A DNA stretch of 64,000 bases from Sphingomonas sp. R-74633 (GCF_013416555.1 NZ_JACCFG010000003.1:124001-188000); one strand, 5' to 3'. Shown: positions 32,006 to 41,844, counted from the first letter of the stretch. The notes: a model not told the origin generated them from the letters alone. Numbers and translations: made by a program.

Positions 32006-33360
32006 CGGTCTTTCTTCTTCTTCCGGATTTCGTCCCACGCCGTCTGCGAGACCATGTTGATGTCCTGCGCGCGCACCCAGTCGGGCGAGCCCTGGGGCAG
32101 CCCGGCCATCGCGGCGCGCGAGCTCATCAGCGCGGTGCCGACATCGCCCATCAGATGCGCCCGCTCGGCAGTGGCGAGCGCGGTGCGCGGTTCGTCGCCC
32201 TTGCGGTCATAGACGGTGCCCAGGTTCATCCAGGCGAACGGATTGTCATTGTCGCGCGCCACGGCGGTCTTCAGCACGCGCTCGGCCTCGTCGAGATTGG
32301 CCTTGTCCTCGGTGGCGAGCAGCGCATGGCCGAGCGTGCTGGCGATCAGCGGCTGGTTGTTCGACAGCGCGGTCGCCTCGCGCAGCGGCGTGAGCGCGCC
32401 GCGCGGGTCGCCCGATTCGAGCATGACCTGCCCCTCGAGCTCGAGGAAATAGGGATCCTTGGGCGCGAGCTTGACCAGCGCCGCGGTCTCCGCCGCCGCC
32501 TGCTCGGGATAGCCCGACTTATGATAGGCATAGGCGCGGGCGTAATGCGCGTAGATCGACTGGTCGCTGAGCGGATACTTCGCCAGCGTATCCGGGGCAT
32601 CGGCGACATAGCCGCGCAGCTTGGCCTGGACGCGCTTGAAGCGGACCTCGAGATCCTGGTCGAGCGGCTTCTTCCAGCTCGGCGAATTCATCAGGTCGGC
32701 CTTCAGCGTCTCGACGCGGTCCTGCGACATCGGGTGCGTCTGGGCGAAGGGATCGACCTCGGGATTGGTATTGTAATAGCCGTAGCGGTGCATCTGCGCG
32801 GTGAGCTTGTCGAAGAAGCTGAGCATGCCGCGGCCGCTGATGCCGGCGCTGTTGAGGAACTTGGCGCCGGCGGCGTCGGCCGAGCTTTCCTGGATGCGGC
32901 TGAACGCGAGATATTTGCCGATCGCGGCGCGCTGGCCGGCCATCAGGATGCCGGTGCCCGCCTCGGGGCTGCCTGCCGCCATTGCCGCCACGCCGAGCAG
33001 CAGGCTGAGGATCGAGACATTGGTATAGCCGCCGTCATTCTGGAACACGGCATGGCCGCCGACGATATGGCCGATCTCATGCGCGATCACGCCCTGCACT
33101 TCATTGGCGGTCGAGGCGGCATCGATCAGGCCCGAATGGACATAGACGATCTGCCCGCCGGCGACGAAGGCGTTGATCGAGCTGTCGTTGATCAGCACCA
33201 CCTTGCCATTCGCAGGCGAAAGCCCAGCCGCGATGAACAGCGGCTTGGCCATGTCGGCGAGTAGCGATTCGGTCTCGGCATCGCGCAGGATCGACTGGGC
33301 GGCGGCCGGCTGGATCCAGATCAGCAGGGCGGCCGAGAACAGGGCGAGGATGCGCTTCAT
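32002..33360 (-). CDS. M48-family metalloprotease with TPR repeats (BepA/YfgC-like)
   Basis: 452 residues with a signal peptide (MKRILALFSAALLIWIQPAAA). The zinc-binding HEIGH motif is in GVIAHEIGHIVGGHAV, and the third ligand Glu is likely in FSRIQESSADAAG. From about residue 270 there are TPR repeats (YARAYAYHKSGYPEQAAAETAAL, then DPYFLELEGQVML and similar units). BepA degrades or helps assemble outer-membrane proteins such as LptD. The downstream coupled DsbA-like gene fits this, since LptD needs disulfides; that functional link is inferred. Confidence 0.93.
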   Translation of the reverse strand: MKRILALFSAALLIWIQPAAAQSILRDAETESLLADMAKPLFIAAGLSPANGKVVLINDSSINAFVAGGQIVYVHSGLIDAASTANEVQGVIAHEIGHIVGGHAVFQNDGGYTNVSILSLLLGVAAMAAGSPEAGTGILMAGQRAAIGKYLAFSRIQESSADAAGAKFLNSAGISGRGMLSFFDKLTAQMHRYGYYNTNPEVDPFAQTHPMSQDRVETLKADLMNSPSWKKPLDQDLEVRFKRVQAKLRGYVADAPDTLAKYPLSDQSIYAHYARAYAYHKSGYPEQAAAETAALVKLAPKDPYFLELEGQVMLESGDPRGALTPLREATALSNNQPLIASTLGHALLATEDKANLDEAERVLKTAVARDNDNPFAWMNLGTVYDRKGDEPRTALATAERAHLMGDVGTALMSSRAAMAGLPQGSPDWVRAQDINMVSQTAWDEIRKKKKDR

Positions 33361-33455
33361 GCCCGTTCATATCCTCCGTTTCCGACCCGCGATCAATGGC
33401 ATTGGCCGTGCCTTTGCCCCGATGAACCGCCCGTGAAGCCGGGATCGAAGCCATG

Positions 33456-33495
33456 AAAAAGGGCGCCGGTCCTTGTCGAACCGGCGCCCGTTTTT
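33456..33495 (-). terminator. bidirectional intrinsic terminator downstream of rne
   Basis: Perfect 10-bp stem GGGCGCCGGT (33461-33470) and ACCGGCGCCC (33480-33489) with a 9-nt loop. On the minus strand it is followed by TTTTT (33460-33456), and on the plus strand by G then TTTTT. It terminates the rne transcript about 20 bp after the stop codon. Confidence 0.85.
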
Positions 33496-33511
33496 CTGTC
33501 AGCTCAGGCGA

Positions 33512-36184
33512 TCAGGCCCCGAAGGTGCGCTGCCACCAGCCGCGGCGCGGCGAGCCGTCTTCGTTGGTGCCTTCGTCGCCCGCTTCCGCGGAATCCTCGG
33601 GCGCCACGTCCTGCGCGACTGCTGCGGCTTCCACGGCCGGAGCCGGGGCCGCCTCGGCGGTCACCGCCTTTTTGCGGCTGCGCTTGGGCTTGGCCGGCGC
33701 CTCTTCGGCAACCGGCTCGGGAGCCGGTGCTTCGACGACCGCGGGCGCTTCGGGTGCGGCCTCGGCCTCCACCTTCTTCTTCGCGCGGCTGCGCTTCGGC
33801 TTGGCCGGCGCTTCCTCTGCAACGGGCTCGGGAGCCACTTCGACCGGAGCCTCGACCGCGGGTGCGGCTTCGGCTTCAACAGCCTCGACCTTCTTGCGGC
33901 GCGAACGCTTCGGCTTGGCGGGGGCTTCCTCGGCAGCTTCAGGCGCGGCCTCGGCCATTTCGGCGACGTCGCTTACCGGGGCATCGCCCTCGGCATCCTC
34001 GCCACCTTCGGCACCACCCTCGGCGCGATCGCCACGGCGACCGCCACGACGGCCACGGCGACGGCGCTTGCGGCCATTCTCACGGCCCTCGCCTTCACCC
34101 TCGGCAGCGGCGGGGGCTTCCTCGCCCTCGACATCGCCTTCGGCGTCTTCACCGGCTTCGGTCTCGACATCGCCCTCGGCACCCTCGGCGCCTTCGCCAT
34201 CCTCGCGGCGGCCACGGCCACGACCCCGGCGGCGGCGGCGGCGCTTGCCGCGATCGCCTTCACCCTCGTCGCGCTCACGGCGCTCGCCACGGCCTTCCCG
34301 GCGGCCGCTCTCGGCCTCGGCCTCGAGCTCTTCCTCCTCCTCGTCGATCTCCTCGACGTAATCGTCGTCCTCCGGCTCCTCGGCCAGCTTCTCGAAGCGC
34401 GGTGCGTGCGCGGGCGGCGGGCCCGAGCATTCGACCGACATGCGCGCGCCCTCGAGCTCGCCGTCCGACAGGATCTCGACGGTCACGCCGTAGCGGTCCT
34501 CGATCTCGGCGATGTCGGCGCGCTTCTTATTGAGCACGTAGAAGGCGGCTTCCTGGCTGGCGCGCAGCGTGATCACCGAGCCGCGGCCGCGGGCCGCCTC
34601 GTCCTCGATCAGACGCAGCGCGGACAGGCCGGCCGACGATGCGGTGCGGACCAGGCCGGTGCCTTCGCAATGCGGGCACTGCACGGTTGAGGCTTCGAGC
34701 ACGCCGGTGCGCAGGCGCTGGCGGCTCATCTCCATCAGGCCGAAGGCCGAGATGCGGCCGACCTGGATGCGGGCGCGATCGTTCTTCAGCGCCTCCTTCA
34801 TCGCCTTCTCGACCTTACGGACGTTCGAGCCATGATCCATGTCGATGAAGTCGATCACGACGAGGCCGGCCATGTCGCGCAGGCGCAGCTGGCGGGCGAT
34901 CTCGTGCGCGGCCTCGAGGTTGGTCGCAGTCGCGGTCTGCTCGATATTATGCTCGCGCGTCGAACGGCCCGAGTTGATGTCGATCGAGACGAGCGCCTCG
35001 GTCGGGTTGATCACCAGATAGCCGCCCGACTTGAGCTGGACCACCGGGTTGTACATCGCCGAGAGCTGGTCCTCGACGCCCGCGCGCTGGAACAGCGGCA
35101 CTGCGTCGGCGTACTGCTTCACCTTCTTGGCGTGGCTCGGCATCAGGAGCTTCATGAAGTCCTTGGCCTGGCGATAGCCTTCCTCGCCCTCGACGATCAC
35201 TTCGTCGATGTCGCGATTATAGATGTCGCGGATCGCGCGCTTCAGAAGGTCGCTGTCGCCATAGACGAGCGCGGGCGCGGTCGACTTGAGCGTCTCCTCG
35301 CGGATCCCATCCCACAGGCGGGCGAGATAGTCGAAGTCGCGCTTGATCTCGACCTTGGTGCGCTGGAGGCCCGCGGTGCGGACGATGCAGCCCATCGACG
35401 GCGGCAGCTTGAGGTCCGCCATGATCGTCTTGAGGCGCTTGCGATCGGCAGCCGAGCTGATCTTGCGCGAGATGCCGCCGCCATGCGCGGTGTTGGGCAT
35501 CAGCACGCAATAGCGGCCGGCGAGCGACAAATAGGTGGTGAGGGCCGCGCCCTTATTGCCGCGCTCTTCCTTGACGACCTGGACGAGCAGCACCTGGCGG
35601 CGCCGGATCACGTCCTGGATCTTGTAGCGGCGGCGCAGGTTCATGCGGCGCTGGCGCAGTGCCTCTGCGGGCGAGTCCTCGCCCCCGCCGCCACGGCGCT
35701 TGCCGCGACCGCGGCCACGGCCGCGACCGTCGCCTTCGCTCTCGCCCTCCGAGGTTTCGCCTTCGGCGTCCTCGTGGTCGTGATCGTGATCCTCTTCTTC
35801 GTCCTGCGGACGCTCGAGCACTTCGACGCCGTCATCGCCGTCGAGATGGTCGTCATCGCCATCCTCTTCGGCGCGCAGCGCAGCTTCCTCAGCGGCGTGC
35901 TCGGCCTCTTCGCGCAGCAGCGCTTCGCGGTCTTCCTTGGGGATCTGGTAATAGTCGGGATGGATTTCGCTAAAGGCCAGGAAGCCGTGGCGGTTGCCAC
36001 CGTAATCCACGAACGCCGCCTGGAGCGACGGCTCCACGCGGGTTACCTTGGCCAGATAGATATTGCCCTTGAGCTGCTTGCGCTCAGCGGACTCGAAATC
36101 AAACTCCTCGATTCGGCTTCCCTTGACGACGGCCACCCGGGTTTCCTCCCGGTGGCGTGCGTCGATCAGCATACGCATGGTCAT
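33512..36184 (-). CDS. rne: ribonuclease E/G
   Basis: 890 residues. The N-terminal catalytic half has the S1 domain (LKGNIYLAKVTRVEPSLQAA), DNase I-like core (EALVSIDINSG and GLVVIDFIDMD, with the catalytic Asp residues) and the Zn-link CPHCEGTG. The S1 domain carries an acidic then Arg/Gly-rich insertion (about residues 85-185). The C-terminal third is disordered, alternating acidic and Arg-rich patches with three copies of EEAPAKPKRSR, and ends GWWQRTFGA. RNase E starts mRNA decay and processes rRNA, and the tail scaffolds the degradosome. The start at 36184 follows GGAGAA. A leader of several hundred bases upstream may mediate autoregulation. Confidence 0.95.
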   Translation of the reverse strand: MTMRMLIDARHREETRVAVVKGSRIEEFDFESAERKQLKGNIYLAKVTRVEPSLQAAFVDYGGNRHGFLAFSEIHPDYYQIPKEDREALLREEAEHAAEEAALRAEEDGDDDHLDGDDGVEVLERPQDEEEDHDHDHEDAEGETSEGESEGDGRGRGRGRGKRRGGGGEDSPAEALRQRRMNLRRRYKIQDVIRRRQVLLVQVVKEERGNKGAALTTYLSLAGRYCVLMPNTAHGGGISRKISSAADRKRLKTIMADLKLPPSMGCIVRTAGLQRTKVEIKRDFDYLARLWDGIREETLKSTAPALVYGDSDLLKRAIRDIYNRDIDEVIVEGEEGYRQAKDFMKLLMPSHAKKVKQYADAVPLFQRAGVEDQLSAMYNPVVQLKSGGYLVINPTEALVSIDINSGRSTREHNIEQTATATNLEAAHEIARQLRLRDMAGLVVIDFIDMDHGSNVRKVEKAMKEALKNDRARIQVGRISAFGLMEMSRQRLRTGVLEASTVQCPHCEGTGLVRTASSAGLSALRLIEDEAARGRGSVITLRASQEAAFYVLNKKRADIAEIEDRYGVTVEILSDGELEGARMSVECSGPPPAHAPRFEKLAEEPEDDDYVEEIDEEEEELEAEAESGRREGRGERRERDEGEGDRGKRRRRRRGRGRGRREDGEGAEGAEGDVETEAGEDAEGDVEGEEAPAAAEGEGEGRENGRKRRRRGRRGGRRGDRAEGGAEGGEDAEGDAPVSDVAEMAEAAPEAAEEAPAKPKRSRRKKVEAVEAEAAPAVEAPVEVAPEPVAEEAPAKPKRSRAKKKVEAEAAPEAPAVVEAPAPEPVAEEAPAKPKRSRKKAVTAEAAPAPAVEAAAVAQDVAPEDSAEAGDEGTNEDGSPRRGWWQRTFGA

Positions 36185-36691
36185 TTATTATTCTCCGGGC
36201 GCGCCGGCCCCAGCCCTCTGGATTTGTGTTGCGGAGGGCTCGCGCAGGCGCGCGACATACAATGCGGACCTGGCCGGCGGATTCGCCGGCGATGGTCTCG
36301 CGGGTTTCGAAAACTGCTGCTGCTTGCAGGGCACGCGCGAACCGGTGGTTCGCAAACTCCGACGTCACCACGCACCCCGGCCGGATGGCCTGGGATCGCA
36401 GACGTTGCGGAAATTGCCTCATGCGAGCGTCAACCTGAACTGTCGCGGCAGATGTGGCCGCGGGATACGGCCGGCGCAAGGGCCGGCGCGAACTGCCTAG
36501 CACTGCCGATGCCACCCGGCAACCTTGGGTCATTCCAATCGCGTAACCGGCAATGCTCCCGGCAAGTATTTGCCGTGTTGCCGGCAAAAATATGCCGAAT
36601 CCGAAATTAACCGCATAGTTTCACGGCGATTTGAGGCGCGTCTCCTAGTCCGGTCTCGTCAGGGCAGACGCGTAACTCAGAGTATCAATCT
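36185..36691. promoter_or_regulatory. divergent rne / amidase control region
   Basis: 507 bp without a convincing gene. The left part is GC-rich and is probably the rne 5' leader. The right part (36510-36640) is more AT-rich and carries four CCGGCAA heptamers at 36516, 36547, 36559 and 36581, the last within the perfect palindrome TTGCCGGCAA (36578-36587). Long rne leaders are autoregulatory in E. coli; whether that applies here is unknown. No start-stop pair with good codon use is seen. Confidence 0.5.
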
Positions 36692-37954
36692 ATGGTTTTG
36701 GGCTGGACCCCTCCAGTCCCGTCGCGGCATACCGCGCGGGTGCTGTTCCTGCTCGCCTTGCTCTCCGGTTGGCTAACTGGAGTTCCCAGTTGGGCGGGCG
36801 CCGTGCAGGAAGTGCGTGTGAAAGGCGATCGTGTGATCGTCCGTTTCGACGCACCCGTTTCGCAGGCGAGCGCCTTTGTGCTCGCCGGACCGCAGCGCAT
36901 CGTGCTCGACGCCAAGGGCGCCGAGCCGGGCAGCCGCGCCTATGCGGACGGACCGGTGCTGAGCATCCGCCAGGGCTCGCAAGGGGCCGAGGGCGCGCGA
37001 ATCGTGCTCGATCTCGCGCGGCCGGCAATCGTGACCGAAGGCAAGTTCGGCAGCGACGGCCGCACGCTCACGCTCCAGTTGCGCACCGTCGATGACGCGC
37101 AGTTCGCGCGCGCCGCCGCCGAGCGCCGGATGAGCTTCCTGCCGCCTTTCTCTTATGTGCAGCCCGCGAGCCACAGCAGCTACAGCGCGTCGATCGCGCT
37201 GCCGCGGCGTGCGCCCGCTGCAGCATTGCCGCGCGTCTATGGCGCCGCCGACCGACCGCTCGTGGTGATCGATGCCGGGCATGGCGGGCATGACCCCGGC
37301 GCGATCGGCGCCAATGGCCTGCGCGAAAAGGACCTCACCCTCAAGGCGGCGCTCGCCATGAAGGATGCGCTGCTCGCCTCGGGCCGGGTCCGCGTGGCAC
37401 TGACCCGCGACGATGACCGCTTCCTGGTGCTCCAGGAGCGCTACGGGCTTGCCCGCAAGCTGGGCGCCGACCTGTTCATCTCGGTTCATTGCGACAGCGC
37501 GGGCAACGAAGGCGCCTCGGGCGCCACCGTCTACACGCTCTCCGAAGTCGCCTCCGACAAGGAAGCGGCTCGGCTGGCGGCGCGCGAGAACAAGGCCGAC
37601 ATCATCGCCGGCGTCGATCTCGGCACGCAGAATCCGGACATCTCCTCGATCCTCATCGACCTCACCCAGCGTGAGACGATGAACGCATCGGCGAGCTTCG
37701 CCCGGCTGCTCGGCCGCGAGGCCCAGCCGCTGATCCCGATCAAGGCCAATTACCACCGCATGGCCTCGCTGATGGTGCTGAAAGCACCGGACATGCCTTC
37801 GGTGCTGTTCGAGACGGGCTATATCTCGAACAACAGCGATGCCGCCTTCCTCGCCTCGGACGAGGGACGCAAGAAAGTGGCCGAGAGCGTGCGCAAGGCC
37901 GTGGAAATCCATTTCGCGACGCGCATGGCGTCGCGGACGCTCGCGTCCCGTTGA
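36692..37954 (+). CDS. N-acetylmuramoyl-L-alanine amidase (AmiC type)
   Basis: 420 residues: signal peptide (VLFLLALLSGWLTGVPSWAGA), an AMIN domain (VQEVRVKGDRVIVRFDAPV) for septal targeting, then an Amidase_3 catalytic domain. Zinc ligands and catalytic residues are visible as IDAGHGGHDPGA (His), GLREKDL (Glu), FISVHCDS (His) and VLFETGYISN (Glu). It cleaves the stem peptide from MurNAc during daughter-cell separation. The gene lies between rne and the PBP1A gene, an order common in alphaproteobacteria. The start at 36692 (MVLGWTPP) has no strong ribosome site. Confidence 0.94.
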   Translation: MVLGWTPPVPSRHTARVLFLLALLSGWLTGVPSWAGAVQEVRVKGDRVIVRFDAPVSQASAFVLAGPQRIVLDAKGAEPGSRAYADGPVLSIRQGSQGAEGARIVLDLARPAIVTEGKFGSDGRTLTLQLRTVDDAQFARAAAERRMSFLPPFSYVQPASHSSYSASIALPRRAPAAALPRVYGAADRPLVVIDAGHGGHDPGAIGANGLREKDLTLKAALAMKDALLASGRVRVALTRDDDRFLVLQERYGLARKLGADLFISVHCDSAGNEGASGATVYTLSEVASDKEAARLAARENKADIIAGVDLGTQNPDISSILIDLTQRETMNASASFARLLGREAQPLIPIKANYHRMASLMVLKAPDMPSVLFETGYISNNSDAAFLASDEGRKKVAESVRKAVEIHFATRMASRTLASR

Positions 37955-38125
37955 TCGCATCCCCTCACTCCCCTCGGGGCTCATTATAGAGGGCTCCGGG
38001 GGAAGTGGTTCCGAAGGCGGTATAATCCCGTTTCGGTGTGAATTTGCCGCAATGGCGGAGGGACCGGACCGGAGCGCCAGAGTCCGGCTTCCCTCGCTCC
38101 CCAATCCTGCTAAACCGCGAGCCGC

Positions 38126-40639
38126 ATGTCCGACGGTTCACCTTCCAGCGTAAAGATGCGCATCAAGCGCGAGATCGGGGGCTTCAAGGGGCTGTTCGGT
38201 CGCGTCCGCCACCGCTGGTGGTTCCGGATCCTCGCAGTGCTGGCGCTGCTCGCCGGCCTGTTCGTGTTCCTGATCTGGCTGTTCATCGCGCGCAACCTGC
38301 CCTCGGTCGACACGCTCAAGAATTACGAGCCGCCGCTGCCGACCAATGTCCGCTCGGCGGAAGGGCTGCCGATCCACAGCTATGCGCGCGAACGCCGCGT
38401 GCAGCTGAGCTTCCCCGAATATCCCAAGCTGCTCGTCGACGCGTATATGTCCGCCGAGGACAAGACCTTCTTCGAGCATCACGGCGTCGATTTCCCCGGC
38501 CTGATCCGCGCGTCGGTCCAGGGCCTGATCAGCGGCTCGACGCCGCGCGGCACCTCGACGATCACGCAGCAGGTCGCCAAGAACCTGCTGGTCGGCAATG
38601 AGAGCAGCTATCTGCGCAAGGCCAAGGAAGGCATCCTCGCCTGGCGCATGGAGGATGTGCTCACCAAGCAGCAGATCATGGAGCTCTACCTCAACTCGAT
38701 CGAGCTGGGGCGTAACGCCGGCGGCGTCGAGGCGGCGAGCCAGGCCTATTTCGGCAAGGAGCTCGATCAGCTGAGCCTGCCGCAAATGGCCTATCTGGCG
38801 ATCCTGCCCAAGGGTCCGTCCAATTACGATCCCGAACGCCACACCCAGCGCGCGCTCGATCGCCGCAACTGGGTGCTCGGGCAGATGCTCGAGAATGGCT
38901 TTATCGACCAGGCCCAGCATGATTCGGCGGTCGCCTCGCCGCTCGGCACGGTGCCGCGCCAGACGCCCCGGACCGAGCGCGTCGGCGGCTATTTCACCGA
39001 GGAAGTGCGCCGCCAGCTGCTCGACAAGTTCGGCGAGACCGATGCGAGCGGGCCCTATTCGGTCTATTCGGGCGGCCTGTGGGTACGCACCTCGCTCGAT
39101 CCCAAGCTGCAGGAATACGCCCAGAAAGCCCTTCGGGATGGCCTGCTGCGCTATGATCGCGGCCGCGGCTGGTCCGGGCCGATCGGCCATGCCGATGTCG
39201 GCAAGAGCTGGCTCCAGTCGTTCCTCAATACCAATATCGGCCTCGACTATGAGGATTGGCGCGCCGGCGTGCTGATCGAACGCGCAGGCGATGGCTGGCA
39301 GATCGGCTTCGACGACGGCAGCACCGGCACCATCCCCAAATGGGCGGCGACGATGCCGGTGCGCGGCAAGGGCGGCCAGGCGTTCGATGCGTTCCAGCCG
39401 GGCGACATCGTCGCGGTGGCGCCGGAAGCCTCCGGCCAATGGTCGCTGCGCTCGATCCCCAAGGTCTCGGGCGGCATGGTGATCGAGGACCCGCGCACCG
39501 GCCGCGTGCTGGCGATGCAGGGCGGCTTCGATTCGCGCATCCAGAGCTTCAACCGCGCCACCCAGGCGCAGCGCCAGCCGGGCTCGACGATCAAGCCGAT
39601 CGTCTATGCCGCCGCGCTCGAGCAGGGGATGACGCCAACCTCGATCGTGGTCGATGGCCCGTTCTGCGTGTGGCAGGGCGCCAATCTCGGCCAGAAATGC
39701 TTCAAGAATTTCGGCAATGCCCGCGGTGCCGGTCCCAAGACGCTGCGCTGGGGCATCGAGCAGTCGCGCAACCTGATGACGGTGCAGATCGCCAACCAGG
39801 CGGGCATGGATCATGTCACCGACCTGATGCAGCGCATCGGCGTGTCGCGGCAGAAATTCCCGCCCTATCTCAGCTATGCGCTGGGCGCGGGCGAGACGAC
39901 CGTGATGCGCATGGTCAACGCCTATTCGATCCTGGTGAACCATGGCCGGGCGCTCAACCCGTCGCTCATCGACTTCGTCCAGAACCGCAAGGGCCAGGTG
40001 GTGTGGCCCGAGAACTGGCGTGCCTGCGAAGGCTGCAACGCACCCGACTGGAAGGGCGGCGCGATGCCGCGGCCGGTCAATCGCGCCAAGCAGGTGCTCG
40101 ATCCGCTCTCCGCCTATCAGATGGTCCATATCACCGAGGGCGTGATCCAGCGCGGCACCGCGACGGTGCTGCGCGACCTTGGCCGCCCGATGATGGGCAA
40201 GACCGGCACCACCTCGGGTCCGACCGATGTGTGGTTCGTCGGCGGCACCCCGCAGATGATCGGCGGCCTGTATCTCGGCTATGACACGCCGACCAATCTG
40301 GGCGGCTATGCCCAGGGCGGCTCGATCGCGGCGCCGATCTTCAAGGAATTCGCGATCCCCGCGTTCAAGGACATGGAGAAGGTGGCCTTCACCGCGCCGC
40401 AGGGCATCCGCATGGTCCGCATCGATCGCGCGAGCGGCAAGCCGGTCAACGGCGCCTGGCCGGGCAATGACCCGCTCTCGCCGGTGATCTGGGAAGCGTT
40501 CAAGCCCGATACCGAGCAGCGCCGCGGCCGCCGCGGGCAGGACGAGGGCACCGAAACCAAGGCAGTCGAGAAGAAGACCGTCGAGAAGAAGCAGGAAGGC
40601 GACAGCGATTTCTTGCAACGCGAGGGCGGAATCTACTAG
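38126..40639 (+). CDS. mrcA: penicillin-binding protein 1A
   Basis: 837 residues, class A PBP. A basic cytoplasmic tail and one membrane helix (ILAVLALLAGLFVFLIWLFI) precede the glycosyltransferase domain with MSAEDKTFFEHHG (catalytic Glu about residue 110) and RGTSTITQQVAKNL. The transpeptidase has SxxK in RQPGSTIKP (Ser487), SYALGAGETT as the middle motif region, and KTG in GKTGTTSG (about Lys691). It polymerises and crosslinks peptidoglycan. The C-terminus is a Glu/Lys-rich tail. A perfect TATAAT at 38021-38026 lies about 100 bp upstream, but no matching -35 is visible. Confidence 0.95.
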   Translation: MSDGSPSSVKMRIKREIGGFKGLFGRVRHRWWFRILAVLALLAGLFVFLIWLFIARNLPSVDTLKNYEPPLPTNVRSAEGLPIHSYARERRVQLSFPEYPKLLVDAYMSAEDKTFFEHHGVDFPGLIRASVQGLISGSTPRGTSTITQQVAKNLLVGNESSYLRKAKEGILAWRMEDVLTKQQIMELYLNSIELGRNAGGVEAASQAYFGKELDQLSLPQMAYLAILPKGPSNYDPERHTQRALDRRNWVLGQMLENGFIDQAQHDSAVASPLGTVPRQTPRTERVGGYFTEEVRRQLLDKFGETDASGPYSVYSGGLWVRTSLDPKLQEYAQKALRDGLLRYDRGRGWSGPIGHADVGKSWLQSFLNTNIGLDYEDWRAGVLIERAGDGWQIGFDDGSTGTIPKWAATMPVRGKGGQAFDAFQPGDIVAVAPEASGQWSLRSIPKVSGGMVIEDPRTGRVLAMQGGFDSRIQSFNRATQAQRQPGSTIKPIVYAAALEQGMTPTSIVVDGPFCVWQGANLGQKCFKNFGNARGAGPKTLRWGIEQSRNLMTVQIANQAGMDHVTDLMQRIGVSRQKFPPYLSYALGAGETTVMRMVNAYSILVNHGRALNPSLIDFVQNRKGQVVWPENWRACEGCNAPDWKGGAMPRPVNRAKQVLDPLSAYQMVHITEGVIQRGTATVLRDLGRPMMGKTGTTSGPTDVWFVGGTPQMIGGLYLGYDTPTNLGGYAQGGSIAAPIFKEFAIPAFKDMEKVAFTAPQGIRMVRIDRASGKPVNGAWPGNDPLSPVIWEAFKPDTEQRRGRRGQDEGTETKAVEKKTVEKKQEGDSDFLQREGGIY

Positions 40640-40716
40640 CGGGCGCCCTTCGTCCCTATCTTGCGTTTAGCGATCGCGGTTTTCGAACCGCCATTTGAAG
40701 TATCTGGAGAAAACCC

Positions 40717-41844
40717 ATGCGCGCCGAAGCGCAGGCTCATGTCGACAACATCAAGGAGTCGCTCGCACTGCTCCGCCGGTTCCTCGATTGGGACCGTGCG
40801 CTGCGCCGGCTCGACGAGCTCAATGCGCGCGTCGAGGACCCGACCCTGTGGAACGACGCGAAGGCCGCCCAGGACGTGATGCGCGAGCGCCGCCGCCTCG
40901 ACGAGGCGATCGGTGCCACGCGCGCGATCGAGTCCGAGCTCAACGACACCGCCGAGCTGATCGAGATGGCCGAGGCGGAAGGCGATGAGGAAATGGCGAC
41001 CGAAGGCACTGCCGGCCTCGCCGCGCTCGCCGCGCGCGCCGAGAAGGACAAGGTCATGGCCCTGCTTTCGGGCGAGGCCGATGCCAATGATAGCTATATC
41101 GAGATCAACGCCGGCGCCGGCGGCACCGAGAGCAACGACTGGGCGGGCATGCTCCAGCGCATGTACACGCGCTGGGCCGAGCGCCACGGGCTGAAGGTCG
41201 AGCTGGTCGATTTCCACGCCGGCGAACAGGCGGGCATCAAGTCCGCCACGCTGCTGGTGAAGGGCGAGAACGCCTATGGCTACGCCAAGACCGAGAGCGG
41301 CGTGCACCGCCTCGTCCGCATCTCTCCCTATGACAGCGCGGCGCGGCGCCACACCAGCTTCTCGAGCGTGTGGGTCTATCCGGTGATCGACGACAATATC
41401 GAGATCGAGATCAACGAGAGCGAGCTGCGCATCGATACCTATCGCGCATCGGGCGCGGGCGGCCAGCACATCAACACCACCGATTCGGCGGTGCGCATCA
41501 CCCACCTTCCGACGGGCATCGTGGTGCAGTGCCAGAACCAGCGCTCGCAGCACAAGAACAAGGCCGAGGCCTATAACCAGCTGCGCGCGCGCCTCTACGA
41601 GCGCGAACTGGCCGAGCGCGAGGCGGTGGCGAACGCGACCAACGCGACCAAGAGCGACATCGGCTGGGGCCACCAGATCCGCTCCTATGTCCTTCAGCCC
41701 TATCAGCTGGTGAAGGACCTGCGCACCGGAGTCACCTCGACGGCGCCGGGCGATGTGCTCGACGGGGATCTCGACGCGTTCATGGCGGCTGCGCTATCCC
41801 AGCGCGTGACCGGCGAGACGGTCGATGTGGAGGATGTCGATTGA
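40717..41844 (+). CDS. prfB: peptide chain release factor 2
   Basis: 375 residues. The GGQ peptidyl-tRNA hydrolysis motif is in [18 protein letters not shown], and the codon-recognition tripeptide region reads [13 protein letters not shown], so the RF2 SPF motif is SPY here. RF2 releases peptides at UGA and UAA. The frame is continuous: around codons 22-26 (LRRFLDWD) there is no in-frame TGA, so the programmed frameshift used by many bacteria is absent. A GGAGAA ribosome site precedes the ATG. The next gene begins with a TTG overlapping the stop. Confidence 0.96.
   Translation: MRAEAQAHVDNIKESLALLRRFLDWDRALRRLDELNARVEDPTLWNDAKAAQDVMRERRRLDEAIGATRAIESELNDTAELIEMAEAEGDEEMATEGTAGLAALAARAEKDKVMALLSGEADANDSYIEINAGAGGTESNDWAGMLQRMYTRWAERHGLKVELVDFHAGEQAGIKSATLLVKGENAYGYAKTESGVHRLVRISPYDSAARRHTSFSSVWVYPVIDDNIEIEINESELRIDTYRASGAGGQHINTTDSAVRITHLPTGIVVQCQNQRSQHKNKAEAYNQLRARLYERELAEREAVANATNATKSDIGWGHQIRSYVLQPYQLVKDLRTGVTSTAPGDVLDGDLDAFMAAALSQRVTGETVDVEDVD

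Noticed and set aside
33640..33930. Possible direct repeats of a CRISPR-like kind in the rne 3' part
   Set aside because: The repeats are coding (EEAPAKPKRSR units), unequal in length and in frame; there are no spacers.
34832..36610. 592-codon plus-strand open frame
   Set aside because: Antisense to rne; its hydrophobic run reflects the complement of Asp/Glu and Arg/Gly repeats.
36185..36691. Small gene or ncRNA in the 507-bp gap upstream of rne
   Set aside because: Frames here have poor codon use and no ribosome sites; an RNA gene cannot be supported from sequence alone.
38138..40618. 826-codon open frame on the minus strand
   Set aside because: Lies entirely antisense to PBP1A, whose motifs are complete. 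Long antisense frames arise from high GC3; the product is His/Arg/Ala-rich with no motif.
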